From NCBI RefSeq assembly GCF_016865485.1, contig NZ_AP024452.1, positions 3,122,501 through 3,186,500 on the forward strand: a stretch of 64,000 nt of DNA. Direction: 5' to 3'. The stretch comes from Luteitalea sp. TBR-22 (GTDB lineage Bacteria; Acidobacteriota; Vicinamibacteria; Vicinamibacterales; Vicinamibacteraceae). A program made the translations under genes and the position numbers. Below are positions 27,022 through 39,236 of the stretch, in pieces. Within the stretch, counting starts at the first letter, position 1. The number at the start of each line of letters is the position of its first letter. The notes under the pieces are model-generated. The model saw nothing but the letters and a program-made list of their open reading frames with translations. It was not told the DNA's origin and did not search any database.

Positions 27022-28467
27022 CTAGTACAGCACCTTGCGCTGGTTCGACGTCGGGATGCGAAGTTCCTCGCGGTACTTCGCGATGGTCCTGCGCGCGAGC
27101 ACGAGCCCCTCGCGCTGCAGGATGCTGACGATCTTCGAGTCGCTGAGCGGCTTGCGGCCGTCCTCGGCCTCGATGATCTTGCGGATCCGCTGCTTGATCG
27201 TCACCGACGAGACGCTCTCGCCGAACGAGCTGCTGATGCCGCTGTGGAAGAAGTACTTCATCTCGAACACGCCCTGCGGCGTGTGCATGTACTTGTTGTT
27301 GACCACCCGGCTGACCGTGCTCTCGTGCATGCCGATGTCCTCGGCGACGTCGCGGAGCACCAGCGGGCGCAGGTGCTCGATCCCGTGATCCAGGAACTCC
27401 TTCTGGAACTGGATGATCGAGTTGGCGACCTTGATGATGGTCTTCTGCCGCTGGTCCACCGACTTGAGCAGCCACAGCGCCGACCGGAACTTCTCCTTCA
27501 CGTAGGCGCGCGTCTCGGCCGCCGACTCGTCGTTCTTGTTGTCGAGGAGCCGCTTGTACACGGGGCTGATCCGCAGTTGCGGCAGCCCGTCGTCGTTCAG
27601 CACGGCGACGTACTGGTCCTCGACCTTGACGATGTAGACGTCCGGCATCACGTACTGCGAGGGGGCCGGGTTGAAGCGGCTGCCGGGCTTGGGATCGAGA
27701 TGCCTGATGATCTCGATGTGCTCCTTGAGCTGCTCGATCGGCATCGCCATCCGCTTGGCGATCTCGGGCACCTGGTGGTTCTGCAGCAGGCGCAGATGCT
27801 CGGTGACGATGACCTCGGCTGGCGTATCGGCGTGCCCGAGGTGGCGCAACTGCAGGGTCAGGCACTCCTGCAGGTCGCGCGCCGCGACCCCGACCGGATC
27901 CAGGTGCTGGAGGACGGAGAGGACCGCCTCGACCTGCGACGCCGACCAGCCGCCCATCTGCGCCAGTTCGTCCACCGACGCCATCAGATACCCGTCGTCG
28001 TTGAGGTTGCCGATGATGGCCTCGCCGATCTCGCGCTGGACCCCGCTGATGTCGGGGCGCATCGACAGCTGCCAGAGCAAATGATCGGCCAATGAGCCGG
28101 AGGTCGAGAGCGTGTTCTCGATCGGCGGCAGTTCCTTGACCTCCACCGGCATCCGCGATCGGTACCCGCCGTCGTCGAGGTACTCGCCGAAGAAGTAGGC
28201 GTAGTCCTGCTCGTCCCAGTTGGCGTCGGGCCGATCGGGCTTGGGCGCTTCCGGCGCCTCGGGCTCGGAGGTCTGTGCCTGGGGCTCCACCGCCTGCAGC
28301 TCCTCGGTGGGCACCTCCTCGAGCATCGGATTCTCGACGATTTCCTGAGTCAGGAGCTCAGCCAGCTCGAGCGTCGTCATCGGCAGGAGCTTGATCGCCT
28401 GCTGCAACGAGGGCGTCAGGACGAGCTTCTGCGAGAGGCGGGTCTGGAGCTTCTGCGTGATGGCCAT
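27022..28467 (-). CDS. rpoN: RNA polymerase sigma-54 factor RpoN
   Basis: A 481-residue sigma factor. Region I (LSQKLVLTPSLQQAIKLLPM) is glutamine/leucine-rich and contacts enhancer-binding activators. An acidic region II follows (about 60-110), then the core-binding domain (IIGNLNDDGYLMASVDELA). The DNA-binding domain ends with the RpoN box ARRTIAKYREELRIP, which reads the -24 element. It requires an AAA+ activator, none of which is encoded in this window. It sits between lptB and hpf, the classical lptB-rpoN-hpf order. Confidence 0.96.
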   Translation of the reverse strand: MAITQKLQTRLSQKLVLTPSLQQAIKLLPMTTLELAELLTQEIVENPMLEEVPTEELQAVEPQAQTSEPEAPEAPKPDRPDANWDEQDYAYFFGEYLDDGGYRSRMPVEVKELPPIENTLSTSGSLADHLLWQLSMRPDISGVQREIGEAIIGNLNDDGYLMASVDELAQMGGWSASQVEAVLSVLQHLDPVGVAARDLQECLTLQLRHLGHADTPAEVIVTEHLRLLQNHQVPEIAKRMAMPIEQLKEHIEIIRHLDPKPGSRFNPAPSQYVMPDVYIVKVEDQYVAVLNDDGLPQLRISPVYKRLLDNKNDESAAETRAYVKEKFRSALWLLKSVDQRQKTIIKVANSIIQFQKEFLDHGIEHLRPLVLRDVAEDIGMHESTVSRVVNNKYMHTPQGVFEMKYFFHSGISSSFGESVSSVTIKQRIRKIIEAEDGRKPLSDSKIVSILQREGLVLARRTIAKYREELRIPTSNQRKVLY

Positions 28468-28494
28468 GGTCTGGGCTACATGAACACGGAGGTC

Positions 28495-29220
28495 TCAATC
28501 GAGCCGGAAATCGGTCCCGAGGTAAATACGTTTGACCTCCTCGTCGGCCGCCAGTTCGCCCGGCGTTCCGCTCTTGAAGATGGTGCCCGCATGCACAATG
28601 TGCGCCCGATCGGTGATCTTCAGGGTCTCCCGCACATTATGGTCCGTAATCAGCACGCCGATGCCACGATTTTTCAGGTGGAAGATGATTTTCTGGATGT
28701 CGGACACCGCAATCGGGTCGATCCCGGCAAACGGCTCGTCCAGCAGGATGAACTTGGGATTGTTGACGAGCGCCCGCGTAATCTCTACCCGCCGGCGTTC
28801 CCCCCCCGACAGCGTGTAGGCCTTGGCGCGCGCCAGGTGCGACAGCGACAGCTCGGCCAGCAGTTCCCGACACCGGGCCCGGCGCTGTGTAGCATCCAAC
28901 GGCAGTGTCTCGAGAATGGCCAGCACGTTCTGCTCGACCGTGAGTCCGCGGAAGATCGAGGCCTCCTGCGGCAGGTAGGCCAGGCCCTTCCTCGCGCGGA
29001 CGTAAATCGGGTCCTGCGTCACGTCGGCGCCGTCGAGGGTGACCGTGCCGGAGTCGGGCCGGGTCAGGCCGACACACATGTAGAAGGTGGTGGTCTTGCC
29101 GGCGCCGTTGGGACCGAGCAGTCCTACCACCTCTCCCGACTGCACTTCGAGGCTGACGCCAGCCACGACGGTCCGCCCGCCGTAGGCCTTCGTGAGTCGA
29201 TCGGTCTGCAGGATCGCCAT
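28495..29220 (-). CDS. lptB: LPS export ATPase LptB
   Basis: A 241-residue ABC ATPase. Walker A GPNGAGKT is at 36-43, the Q-loop is in [16 protein letters not shown], the signature is LSGGERRR, Walker B is [11 protein letters not shown], and the H-loop is in [16 protein letters not shown] after the Q-loop and the DHNVRET motif are typical of LptB. As a dimer it powers extraction of LPS by LptFG, here the fused protein at 4.1-6.5 kb. Its ATG shares one base with the lptCA stop; the frame continues upstream within that gene as a shadow. Confidence 0.95.
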   Translation of the reverse strand: MAILQTDRLTKAYGGRTVVAGVSLEVQSGEVVGLLGPNGAGKTTTFYMCVGLTRPDSGTVTLDGADVTQDPIYVRARKGLAYLPQEASIFRGLTVEQNVLAILETLPLDATQRRARCRELLAELSLSHLARAKAYTLSGGERRRVEITRALVNNPKFILLDEPFAGIDPIAVSDIQKIIFHLKNRGIGVLITDHNVRETLKITDRAHIVHAGTIFKSGTPGELAADEEVKRIYLGTDFRLD

Positions 29221-31337
29221 CAGGCCGGCTTGCTCAGGGCGGGGCACGTGCCGGCGGTGCGGCCCTGGGTACGGGTGGACTGGTTGCCGTCCACCGAGAT
29301 CACGTCCGAGGTCCGGTAGAACGTCAGGCGCCGGCCCGTCGTCTCGCGGCATTCGTTGGGGAACTGCTCCAGCACGACGACCGGCGTCCCGCCCATCACG
29401 TAGCGGCCGTCCTTTGTGAAGTAGGTCAGGCGCGCCCCCGTGGCGTGGCGGGTCGCCGTCTGCAGCGTGACCGCGTCGTAGGCCTCGAGGCGATCGAGTT
29501 CGCGACCGCCCTCGAGCAGGTACATCTCGATGCGGTTGCCGCGCAGGTCGCCGTCACGCGTGCTCACCAGGCGGGCCGTGTTGCGCAGGATCGCCTTGCG
29601 CTCCTTGTCCTGGTATTCCAGTTCGCCGGCCGTGCCCGTCGTCACGTTGCGCTCGACCTTCCCGGTCGCCGCGTCCTTCTCTTCCAGTTCCATCACCGTC
29701 CGCGCCTTGCCGACCGCCAGGAGGTTGCCCGACTCCTCGTCCAGCGTGATGGTGTCGCCCTTGATGGACGTCGCCCCCTGCCAGATCTGGGCATCGCCGG
29801 TGTAGACGGCCTTCTTGGTGCGCCGTTCCAGCTTGCTGGCCGTGACGTTGACCGGTTGGTCCTGCTTGAACATGCCGGGCCGCGCCGGCCCGTCGCCGCC
29901 GCCCTGCAGCACCGACCGCACGTCGGTCTCCGCGACGATGTCGTCGCCGCCGGCCAGGATGTTGATGATGCGCGACTGCACCGAGCCGCGCGTGTCGTCG
30001 ATGCGGGCGGTGAGCGCAGTGCCCTCGGCGCTCAGCGTGATGTCGCCCGATTCGGTGCGGTACACCAGGCGCGGCGCCGTTGCCGTGCGGCTCTCGTCCT
30101 TCACCACCACCGCGCCCACGAACGTCGCGCGGTCGATCGACTCGAGCGAACCGCGGGTCTGCAGGTCCAGCGTGTCGGTGGCCGTGATCGTCCGATCGAG
30201 GGCCGCCTGCCCGCGGCCGGCGGCGCGCGTCTCCTTGAAGGTCACGTTCTTGCTGAACGTCGCGCCCGTCAGGCCGCGCCCCGGCTGGCCGATGCCGTTG
30301 AGGGTATCGCCGCTGATGTTCCTGGCCGGCGTCGCGCCATCCTGCGGGACGCGCAACTGCACCGCCTCCTGCGCCGACAGTCCCGTCATCGTCGAGCCGT
30401 CGGCGTCGAGTTGCATGTCGATGAGCGAGGCCGCGAGGCTGCGCCCCGGGCCCTTGCCCTGCCCGCGGAACTGCACGGTCGCCCGCTCGGCCAGCGTGAC
30501 CTGCCGCAACGAACGTCCGTCGGGCTGGTACGCCAGGTTGATGTCGGTGGCCGACAGTTGCTGCAGCGACTGCGGCTCCGGCAACGACACCGACGACTGC
30601 CCGCGCAACTCGACGAGCTCGACGATGTCGGCGGCCGGTTGCATGAACACGGTGACGCTGTCGCCCGAGAGGACCTGCCCTTCGCGGTTCACCGTGGCCG
30701 CCGTGTCGAGCCGGATGTAGCGTTCGGCGCGCGCGAAACCCGCCGACCCGGCGCGCATGTGCGTCTCGCCCTGTCCCCTGCCGTCCGGCCTGATGTCGAT
30801 GCGTGCCTGCTCCAGCATCCACAGGACGTCGCGCGCGTTGTCGTAGGTGGCGCCGACCGACGACCCGGTCATCCGCTCGCGCGTGAACTGCACCTGGCCC
30901 GGGATGCGGATGATGCCGTCGGTGGAGTCGTAGGTCGCCTCGGGCCCGGTCATCGTCAGCTTGTCGGTGGTGACCAGCTTCAGGTTGCCGGTCAGGCGGA
31001 CCTGCGCGTTGTCCTTGGTCACCTCGGCTTCGTCGCCGCTGATCGTGAAGCCGCGGCGATCGTCGCGCGGTGGCACGGTGACGGTGACCGACTGGAACAC
31101 GGTGCGGCCGTCGGGATACGTGCGCAGCCCCTTGTGCTGCAGGTCCATGTCGCGCGCTTCGCCCTTCGTGCGCGTGATCAACCCGCCGCTCGACTCCACG
31201 ACCGCGTTGGGGTCGGTCCGCGGGTCGGTCACCTCGCCCGTGGTGATCGAGCGACCGCGCAGCTGCAGGCCCAGCCAGGTGGCAAAGCCGAGGGCGAAGG
31301 CCGCGAGCAGGTAGCGCAGGAGGCGGCGCGCGCGCAT
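29220..31337 (-). CDS. Fused LptC-LptA periplasmic LPS-transport protein
   Basis: A 705-residue protein with one N-terminal membrane anchor ([20 protein letters not shown], residues 5-24). Residues about 40-190 resemble LptC ([20 protein letters not shown]). Several OstA-type beta-jellyroll segments follow, and residues about 495-640 match LptA closely ([20 protein letters not shown], then [20 protein letters not shown]). E. coli LptC and LptA total about 375 residues, so this chain is nearly twice as long and could span much of the periplasm by itself. It lies between recJ and lptB with 1-bp overlaps on both sides. Fusion is clear from the unbroken frame; domain borders are approximate. Confidence 0.85.
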   Translation of the reverse strand: MRARRLLRYLLAAFALGFATWLGLQLRGRSITTGEVTDPRTDPNAVVESSGGLITRTKGEARDMDLQHKGLRTYPDGRTVFQSVTVTVPPRDDRRGFTISGDEAEVTKDNAQVRLTGNLKLVTTDKLTMTGPEATYDSTDGIIRIPGQVQFTRERMTGSSVGATYDNARDVLWMLEQARIDIRPDGRGQGETHMRAGSAGFARAERYIRLDTAATVNREGQVLSGDSVTVFMQPAADIVELVELRGQSSVSLPEPQSLQQLSATDINLAYQPDGRSLRQVTLAERATVQFRGQGKGPGRSLAASLIDMQLDADGSTMTGLSAQEAVQLRVPQDGATPARNISGDTLNGIGQPGRGLTGATFSKNVTFKETRAAGRGQAALDRTITATDTLDLQTRGSLESIDRATFVGAVVVKDESRTATAPRLVYRTESGDITLSAEGTALTARIDDTRGSVQSRIINILAGGDDIVAETDVRSVLQGGGDGPARPGMFKQDQPVNVTASKLERRTKKAVYTGDAQIWQGATSIKGDTITLDEESGNLLAVGKARTVMELEEKDAATGKVERNVTTGTAGELEYQDKERKAILRNTARLVSTRDGDLRGNRIEMYLLEGGRELDRLEAYDAVTLQTATRHATGARLTYFTKDGRYVMGGTPVVVLEQFPNECRETTGRRLTFYRTSDVISVDGNQSTRTQGRTAGTCPALSKPA

Positions 31338-33070
31338 CAGGACACTCCCGGCGCGGCGTCCGGACAGCGCAGATCGGCGACGGTGAGCTCGATGGTCGTC
31401 TCGCCCCGGAACGTCTGCTTGTCGAGGGAGAACGCCAACTGCAGTGCCTGCCGGTGCTGCTCCCAGAGGCCGGCCTTCTCCGCGGCGCGCCAGGCCATGG
31501 CGGAGAACATCCGCCCGTCCTGCCGCAACTGCATCTTCAGGTGCCGTTCCTTGATGCGCCGCGGGGCGCCCACCAGCTCGACGCCGGCGCCGTCGAACAC
31601 CGGCTTGGGGTTGGCCAGCCCGAAGGGCGCCATCTGCTCGAGCCCGGCGATCAGCCGCGAGTCGATGCCCGAGAAGCGGAGCGCCGTGTCGATGCGCAGC
31701 CGCGGCATCAGGTCGGTGGGCTCGAGGCGCTCGAGTCCGTGGGCGTTGATGCGCTCGCGGAACTCCGGGATGCGCCCGGCGTCCATCGTCAGGCCGGCCG
31801 CCTGCTTGTGTCCCCCGTACCTGTGGAACAGGTCGGCGCAGGTGTCCAGCGCGCCGAGCATGTCGAAGGCCGGGATGGAGCGGCAGGACCCGTGCGCGAG
31901 GCCGTCCTCGACCGACAGCACGATGGTCGGCTTGTAGAACGCGTCCACCAGCTTGGAGGCGACGATGCCGATGACGCCGCGATGCCAGCCCTCGCCGGCG
32001 ACGACCAGGACGTTGTGGGCACCGACGTGGATGTCGGTCTCCACCTGCTTCCTCGCCTCGGCGACGATCTCGGCCTCGTAGGCCTGCCGCCGCGCGTTCT
32101 CCTCGCCGAGCTGCTCGGCGAGCCGCCGCACTTCCTCCAGTTGCGTCTCGTCGCTGGCCAGCAACAGGCGCGTCGCGAGGTCGGGCGTACTCATGCGGCC
32201 GGCGGCGTTGATGCGCGGCGCGATCACGAACGACACGTTGAAGCCGTCGATGGCCTTGTTCTGCAGGCCGGCCGACTCCAGCAGCGTCCGCAGGCCGACG
32301 GTGTGCGGGCCCTGCGAGAGCCGCTCGAGACCGAGCTTGGCGATGATGCGGTTCTCGCCGACCAGCGGCACCACGTCGGCGACCGTGCCGATCGCGGCCA
32401 GCTTCAGGAACGCCGGCAGCCACTTCTCGCGCCCGAAGCGCTGGCAGAGCGCCTGCACCACCTTGAACGCCACACCGACGCCGGCCAGGTGCTTGTCCGG
32501 ATACGTGCAGTCGGGCCGCTTGGGATTGATCACGGCCAGCGCCGCCGGGATCTCGGCCTCGGGCTCGTGATGGTCGGTGATGATCAGGTCGACACCGAGC
32601 TCCCGGGCGCGGCGGGCCGCCTCGGCGCTGCGGATGCCGCAGTCCACCGACACGATGACGCGCACCCCCTCGGCGTGCAGGCGCTCCACCGCGGGCACCT
32701 GCAGCCCGTAGCCGTCGCGCAGCCGCTCGGGAATGAAGTGCGTGACGTCGCCGCCGAGCAGTTCGAGGGCCCGGCGCAGGATCACGGTGGAGGTGACGCC
32801 GTCCACGTCGTAGTCGCCGTGGATGGCGATGCGTTCGCGCCGCTCGAGCGCCGCGCAGAGGCGCTCGACCGCCGGCCGCATGTCGGCGAGCCGGTACGGA
32901 TCGAAGAGCTGCGACAGTTCCGGGTGGAGGAACCGGTGCGCTGCCTCGGGGTCGCCGTGGCCGCGATGGCACAACAGGCGGGCGACGACCGGAGACACGT
33001 CGAGGGCCGCGGCCAGCGACTGCGCGGCCGTCTCGTCACACACGACGGGGTCCCAGATCAACGTGCGCAT
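31337..33070 (-). CDS. recJ: Single-stranded-DNA-specific exonuclease RecJ
   Basis: A 577-residue 5'-to-3' ssDNA exonuclease of the DHH family. Motifs include HGDYDVDGVTST (motif I), SVDCGIRS, and DLIITDHHEPE (DHH). The DHHA1 region carries VVAGEGWHRGVIGIVASKL and RYGGHKQAAG. The ATG at 33070 is chosen because MRTLIWDPV and the following helix match the family start. It acts in RecF-pathway recombination and mismatch or base-excision repair. It overlaps lptCA by 1 bp and lies 28 bp after accA. Confidence 0.94.
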   Translation of the reverse strand: MRTLIWDPVVCDETAAQSLAAALDVSPVVARLLCHRGHGDPEAAHRFLHPELSQLFDPYRLADMRPAVERLCAALERRERIAIHGDYDVDGVTSTVILRRALELLGGDVTHFIPERLRDGYGLQVPAVERLHAEGVRVIVSVDCGIRSAEAARRARELGVDLIITDHHEPEAEIPAALAVINPKRPDCTYPDKHLAGVGVAFKVVQALCQRFGREKWLPAFLKLAAIGTVADVVPLVGENRIIAKLGLERLSQGPHTVGLRTLLESAGLQNKAIDGFNVSFVIAPRINAAGRMSTPDLATRLLLASDETQLEEVRRLAEQLGEENARRQAYEAEIVAEARKQVETDIHVGAHNVLVVAGEGWHRGVIGIVASKLVDAFYKPTIVLSVEDGLAHGSCRSIPAFDMLGALDTCADLFHRYGGHKQAAGLTMDAGRIPEFRERINAHGLERLEPTDLMPRLRIDTALRFSGIDSRLIAGLEQMAPFGLANPKPVFDGAGVELVGAPRRIKERHLKMQLRQDGRMFSAMAWRAAEKAGLWEQHRQALQLAFSLDKQTFRGETTIELTVADLRCPDAAPGVS

Positions 33071-33098
33071 GGACAGGGGGTCCCGAGCGGGGACCCGA

Positions 33099-34070
33099 TC
33101 AGGAAGCCGACCCGGCGATCTCGGCGCCGACGCGGCCGATGCGGCGGAACTTCTCGTAGCGGCGGTCGAGCCGCTCGGCCGACGACCACCCCATCGCCTG
33201 CTGCAGGGCGGGCCAGAGGGCTTCGTCGAGCCGGCGTGCCGATTCGTCGTAGTCCTGGTGGGCGCCGCCGAGCGGCTCGGGGATGATGCCGTCGCAGATG
33301 CCACGCCCGACCAGGTCCGGGGCGGTCATCTTCAGCGCGTCGGCAGCCTCGACCTTCTTGGCCGCGTCGCGCCACAGGATCGCCGCGCAGCCCTCGGGCG
33401 GAATCACGCTGTAGACCGCGTACTCCTGCATCAGCACGGTGTCGCCGACCGCGATGCCGAGCGCGCCGCCGCTGCCGCCCTCGCCGGTGACCACGACGAC
33501 GATCGCCGTGTCGAGCACGGCCATCTCGCGCAGGTTCAGGGCGATCGCCTCGGCGATGCCCCGCTCTTCGGACTCCATGCCGGGGTAGGCGGCCGGGGTG
33601 TCCACCAGGCAGATGATCGGTCGCTTGAACTTGGCGGCCATCTGCATCGCCCGGAGGGCCTTGCGATAGCCCTCGGGGCGCGCGTAGCCGAAGTTGCGGG
33701 CGATCTTCTGCTTCGTGTCGCGGCCCTTCTGGTGGCCGACGATCAGCACCGGCTGGTCGTGGTACTGCGCAAAGCCGGCGACGATGGCCTGGTCGTCACC
33801 GAAGCGGCGGTCGCCGTGGATCTCGGTGAACCCGGGCCAGAGCCGGGCTGCGTAGTCGAGCAGGTAGGGGCGCTGCGGGTGGCGCGCCACCAGCACTCGC
33901 TGCCACGGCGTCAGCCGCGCGAAGATGTCCTGGCGCACCTGCCGGGCTCGCGCCTGCAGGCGGGCGATCTCGCCCGCGCGCTCCGGCGTCGAGGGCTGGC
34001 CGGTGAGGTGATCGATCTCCTTCAGGAGGGCGGCGACGGGCTCCTCGAACTCGAGGCTGTCCACGGGCAT
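33099..34070 (-). CDS. accA: Acetyl-CoA carboxylase carboxyltransferase subunit alpha
   Basis: A 323-residue subunit that, with AccD, transfers CO2 from carboxybiotin to acetyl-CoA, making malonyl-CoA for fatty-acid synthesis. Family segments are LEFEEPVAALLKEIDHL, GDRRFGDDQAIVAGFA, VDTPAAYPGMESEERG and GEGGSGGALGIAVGD (oxyanion-hole glycines). Length matches E. coli AccA (319). It lies 11 bp after dnaE, reproducing the dnaE-accA order of E. coli. accD and the biotin subunits are not in the window. Confidence 0.96.
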   Translation of the reverse strand: MPVDSLEFEEPVAALLKEIDHLTGQPSTPERAGEIARLQARARQVRQDIFARLTPWQRVLVARHPQRPYLLDYAARLWPGFTEIHGDRRFGDDQAIVAGFAQYHDQPVLIVGHQKGRDTKQKIARNFGYARPEGYRKALRAMQMAAKFKRPIICLVDTPAAYPGMESEERGIAEAIALNLREMAVLDTAIVVVVTGEGGSGGALGIAVGDTVLMQEYAVYSVIPPEGCAAILWRDAAKKVEAADALKMTAPDLVGRGICDGIIPEPLGGAHQDYDESARRLDEALWPALQQAMGWSSAERLDRRYEKFRRIGRVGAEIAGSAS

Positions 34071-34081
34071 GACGAGTCAGG

Positions 34082-37000
34082 TTACCGCAATTTGACGGCC
34101 CCGACGCCGCACACGCGTTCGAGGTCGGCCACCAGTTGCTCGGAGGCGCGCACCTGCACGGCCAGCAGGTCCAGCCGGACGCGCATCGGCCGCGGCAGGT
34201 CGCGCACCTCGAGATCGAGGCGCACGCGCTTGTCGCCGCGGTGGCGCATCAGGATGTCGGCCACGTCCTCGATGGTCCGGCGTGAGGGGGTGCGCAGGGC
34301 GATGGCGACCTCGCGCGAGAGCGTCTCGTTCAGCGACGAAAGCGGCTTGATCTCGCTGGCCAGGATCTTCGCGCTGTCGTCGCCGGCCTCCAGCTTGCCC
34401 CGCACCAGGACCATGCGGTCGTTCTCGATCAGGGGGGCGTGGTGGCGGAACGTCTCGGGGAAGGCCACCACCTCGAGCGCACCGTCGAGGTCTTCGAGCA
34501 TGAAGGCCGCCATGCGGTCGCCCTTCTTGGTCTTCACCTGCCGGACGCCACTGATGATGCCGCCCACCAGCACGTCGGCCATCGCCTCGGTGCACTGGCC
34601 GATCGGCCGGGCGCCGGCCTTGGCCAGGTCGTCCTGGTGCGCCGCCAGCGGGTGCCCCGAGAGGTACAGGCCGAGGGCCTCCTTCTCGAAGGCGAGCACC
34701 TGGGCCGAGGGCCAGGGCTCCGCATCGGGCAGGGCGAGGTCGGCCGCCGGCGTCTCGTCGCCGTCGTCGCCCCCGAGCAGGGCGGCGAACAACTGCGTCT
34801 GGCCCCGGTCGCGGTCCTTCTGCAGCCGGTTGCCCTGCTCCAGGGCCCTGTCGATCGCGGCGCAGAGGCGGGCCCGGCGTGAGGCGATCGGCTCGTGGGG
34901 CGGGGCGAGCGAGTCGAGCGCCCCGGCCTTGGCCAGGCTCTCGAGCACGCGCTTGTTCACCAGACGCAGGTCGGCGTGCTCGCACAGGGCGGCGAGCGAC
35001 TCGATGCGTCCCCCCTGCTCCTGCCGGACCCTGAGGATGGACAGGATCGCCCCCTCGCCGACGTTCTTGACGGCCGTCAACCCGAAGCGGACGCCCTCAG
35101 GCTCGACCGTGAAGGGCAACTGGCTGAGGTTGACGTCGGGCGGCAGGACCGGCACGCCCAGGTCGCGGCACTCGCCGAGGTACTGCGACAGCTTGTCGGT
35201 GTTCTGCGCCTCGATGGTCAGCAACGCCGCCATGAAGTAGCGCGGGTAGTTGGCCTTCAGGTAGCCGGTCTGGTACGCGAGCAGCGCGTAGGTGGTCGAG
35301 TGCGACTTGTTGAAGCCGTAGCCGGCGAAGTACGCCAGCAGGTCGAAGATCTCGCCGGCCTTCTTCTCCGACAGGCCGTTGGCGGTGGCGCCCGCCACGA
35401 ACCGGTCGCGCTGCGCCGCCATGACCTTGGGGTCCTTCTTCCCCATGGCCTTGCGGAGCAGGTCGGCCTCGCCCATCGTGAAGCCGCCGACGTCGCGCGC
35501 CACGCGCATGACCTGTTCCTGGTACGCGATGACCCCGTACGTGTCGCGCAGGATGGGCTCCATCTGCGGGACCATGTACGTGATCTCCTCGCGCCCGTGG
35601 CGACGGTTGACGAAGCTGTCGACCACGCCGGCGCCGAGCGGGCCGGGCCGGTACAGGGCATTGAGGGCGATGAGGTCGTCGAAGCGCGACGGCTTGGCCT
35701 TGCGCAGCACCTCGCGCATGCCCGAGGACTCGAACTGGAACACGCCGGCCGTCTGCCCCTCGGCAAACAGCTGGAACGTCCTGGCGTCGTCCATCGGGAT
35801 CGCGTCGATGTCGAGGACCTGCCCGGTCGTGCGCGTGATCTCCTTGAGCGCGTCGTCGATCAGCGTCAGCGTGCTGAGGCCGAGGAAGTCCATCTTGAGG
35901 AGCCCCATCCTCTCGATTTCCTTCATCGCCCACTGCGTGACGATTTCGTCGCGCGCCCCCTTGTACAGCGGCGCGAAGTCGGTGATCGCCCGCGGCGCGA
36001 TCACCACGCCGGCGGCGTGCACCGAGGCGTGCCGCGTCATCCCCTCGAGGCGCTGGCCGATGTCGAGCAGGTCCTTGACGCGCGGGTCGCTGTCGCGCAG
36101 CTGCTTGAGGAGCGGGTTCTCGACAAGTGCCTTCTCGAGCGTCATGTCGAGGGCCGGCGGGATCAGCTTGGCGACCTTGTCGACCTCGGCGTAGGTCATG
36201 TCCATGACGCGCCCGACGTCGCGCACCACGGCCTTGGCCTTCATCGTCCCGAACGTGATGATCTGGGCGACGTTCTCGCGCCCGTACTTGCGCGTGACGT
36301 AGTCGATCACCTCGCCGCGGCGTCGCTCGCAGAAGTCGATGTCGATGTCGGGCATCGACACGCGTTCCGGGTTCAGGAAGCGCTCGAAGATCAGGTCGAA
36401 CTCGATCGGGTCGACGTCGGTGATGCGCAGGCACCAGGCGACGACGCTGCCGGCCGCCGAGCCGCGGCCCGGCCCGACGGGGATGCCCTGCTCGCGGGCG
36501 TACCGGATGAAGTCCCAGACGATGAGGAAGTACCCGGTGTACCCCATCTTCTTGATCATCGCGATCTCGTAGTCGAGTCGCGTCTCGTACTCCTCGAGCG
36601 TGTGGCGCAGCGCGCCGCGCGACATCAGCTCGCGCAGGCGCGGCAGGCGCGCGGCGAAGCCCTCGCGCGTCATGCGCTCGAAGTGATCGTCGAGGGTCTC
36701 CCCTTCCGGGACGTCGAAGTTCGGGAGGTGGTAGACCTTCGAGTCGAGGTCGACGTGGCAGCGCTCGGCGATGCGCGCGGTGTTGGTCAGCGCGTCCGGA
36801 TACTCACCGAACCGCTCCCACATCTGCTCGGGGGTCTTCAGGTAGAACTCGTCGGAGCCGTACTTGAGGCGGTGTGCGTCGTTGACGGACTTCCCGGTGC
36901 CGATGCACAGCAGGATGTCGTGCGGCTTGTGGTCGCCGTGCCGCAGGTAGTGCACGTCGTTGGTGACGACCATCGGCAGGTCGAGCTCACGGGCCAGCGA

Positions 37001-37573
37001 CGGCAGACTGTCGTTGACGATCTTCTGCTCGCGCAGCCCCTGGTACTGCATCTCGAGGAAGAAGTTGCCCTTGCCGAGGATCTCGGCGTACTGCCCCGCA
37101 GCGGTGCGCGCCTTGTCGATCTTGTCCTTGTAGATGCCCTCGGCGACCTCGCCCTTCAGGCAGCTGCTCAGGCCGATGAGGCCGGCGCTGTGCTGCTGGA
37201 GCAACTCCTTGTCGATGCGGGGCTTGTAGTAGAAGCCCTCGGTGTAGCCCGAGGACACCAGCTTGATGAGGTTGTGGTAGCCGACGTTGTTCTCGGCCAG
37301 CAGCACCAGATGGTTCTGGGTCTCGCCGGGCACCCCGCTCCGGTCGCGGCGGTCGCCGGGCGCGACGTAGACCTCGCAGCCGAGGATCGGCCGCACGCCG
37401 TGCTTCTTGGCGGTGTCGTAGAAGACCACCGACGAGAACATGTTGCCGTGCTCGGTCACCGCCAGCGACGGCATGCCGAGGCGCGCGGCTTCCTTCATCA
37501 GCTCGTCGACGCGGCACGCGCCGTCGAGCAACGAGTACTCCGTGTGCAGGTGGAGGTGGACGAAGTCCTTCAC
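34082..37573 (-). CDS. dnaE: DNA polymerase III subunit alpha
   Basis: A 1163-residue replicative polymerase. The N-terminal PHP domain begins FVHLHLHTEYSLLDGACR. The palm holds the catalytic aspartates in MPDIDIDFCERRRGEVIDY near residue 411. Finger, beta-binding and C-terminal OB domains follow (KTKKGDRMAAFMLEDLDG). Length and domain order match DnaE1, not the error-prone DnaE2. The start is GTG, 7 bp after guaA. Several long frames on the opposite strand are GC-driven shadows. Confidence 0.97.
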   Translation of the reverse strand: MKDFVHLHLHTEYSLLDGACRVDELMKEAARLGMPSLAVTEHGNMFSSVVFYDTAKKHGVRPILGCEVYVAPGDRRDRSGVPGETQNHLVLLAENNVGYHNLIKLVSSGYTEGFYYKPRIDKELLQQHSAGLIGLSSCLKGEVAEGIYKDKIDKARTAAGQYAEILGKGNFFLEMQYQGLREQKIVNDSLPSLARELDLPMVVTNDVHYLRHGDHKPHDILLCIGTGKSVNDAHRLKYGSDEFYLKTPEQMWERFGEYPDALTNTARIAERCHVDLDSKVYHLPNFDVPEGETLDDHFERMTREGFAARLPRLRELMSRGALRHTLEEYETRLDYEIAMIKKMGYTGYFLIVWDFIRYAREQGIPVGPGRGSAAGSVVAWCLRITDVDPIEFDLIFERFLNPERVSMPDIDIDFCERRRGEVIDYVTRKYGRENVAQIITFGTMKAKAVVRDVGRVMDMTYAEVDKVAKLIPPALDMTLEKALVENPLLKQLRDSDPRVKDLLDIGQRLEGMTRHASVHAAGVVIAPRAITDFAPLYKGARDEIVTQWAMKEIERMGLLKMDFLGLSTLTLIDDALKEITRTTGQVLDIDAIPMDDARTFQLFAEGQTAGVFQFESSGMREVLRKAKPSRFDDLIALNALYRPGPLGAGVVDSFVNRRHGREEITYMVPQMEPILRDTYGVIAYQEQVMRVARDVGGFTMGEADLLRKAMGKKDPKVMAAQRDRFVAGATANGLSEKKAGEIFDLLAYFAGYGFNKSHSTTYALLAYQTGYLKANYPRYFMAALLTIEAQNTDKLSQYLGECRDLGVPVLPPDVNLSQLPFTVEPEGVRFGLTAVKNVGEGAILSILRVRQEQGGRIESLAALCEHADLRLVNKRVLESLAKAGALDSLAPPHEPIASRRARLCAAIDRALEQGNRLQKDRDRGQTQLFAALLGGDDGDETPAADLALPDAEPWPSAQVLAFEKEALGLYLSGHPLAAHQDDLAKAGARPIGQCTEAMADVLVGGIISGVRQVKTKKGDRMAAFMLEDLDGALEVVAFPETFRHHAPLIENDRMVLVRGKLEAGDDSAKILASEIKPLSSLNETLSREVAIALRTPSRRTIEDVADILMRHRGDKRVRLDLEVRDLPRPMRVRLDLLAVQVRASEQLVADLERVCGVGAVKLR

Positions 37574-37580
37574 GCGCGCG

Positions 37581-39167
<1,587 letters not shown>

Positions 39168-39236
39168 GGGGTTGACGGATGCCGATGCCGGAATGCCGAT
39201 GCCCGAATCTCGGGAACCGGCCTGCGCGGAGCCGCT

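Noticed and set aside
29445-31937. 830-codon open frame antisense to lptCA/recJ
   Set aside because: High GC keeps the opposite strand open. The translation is Arg/Asp/His/Gln-rich with no domain, and the sense-strand genes are unambiguous.
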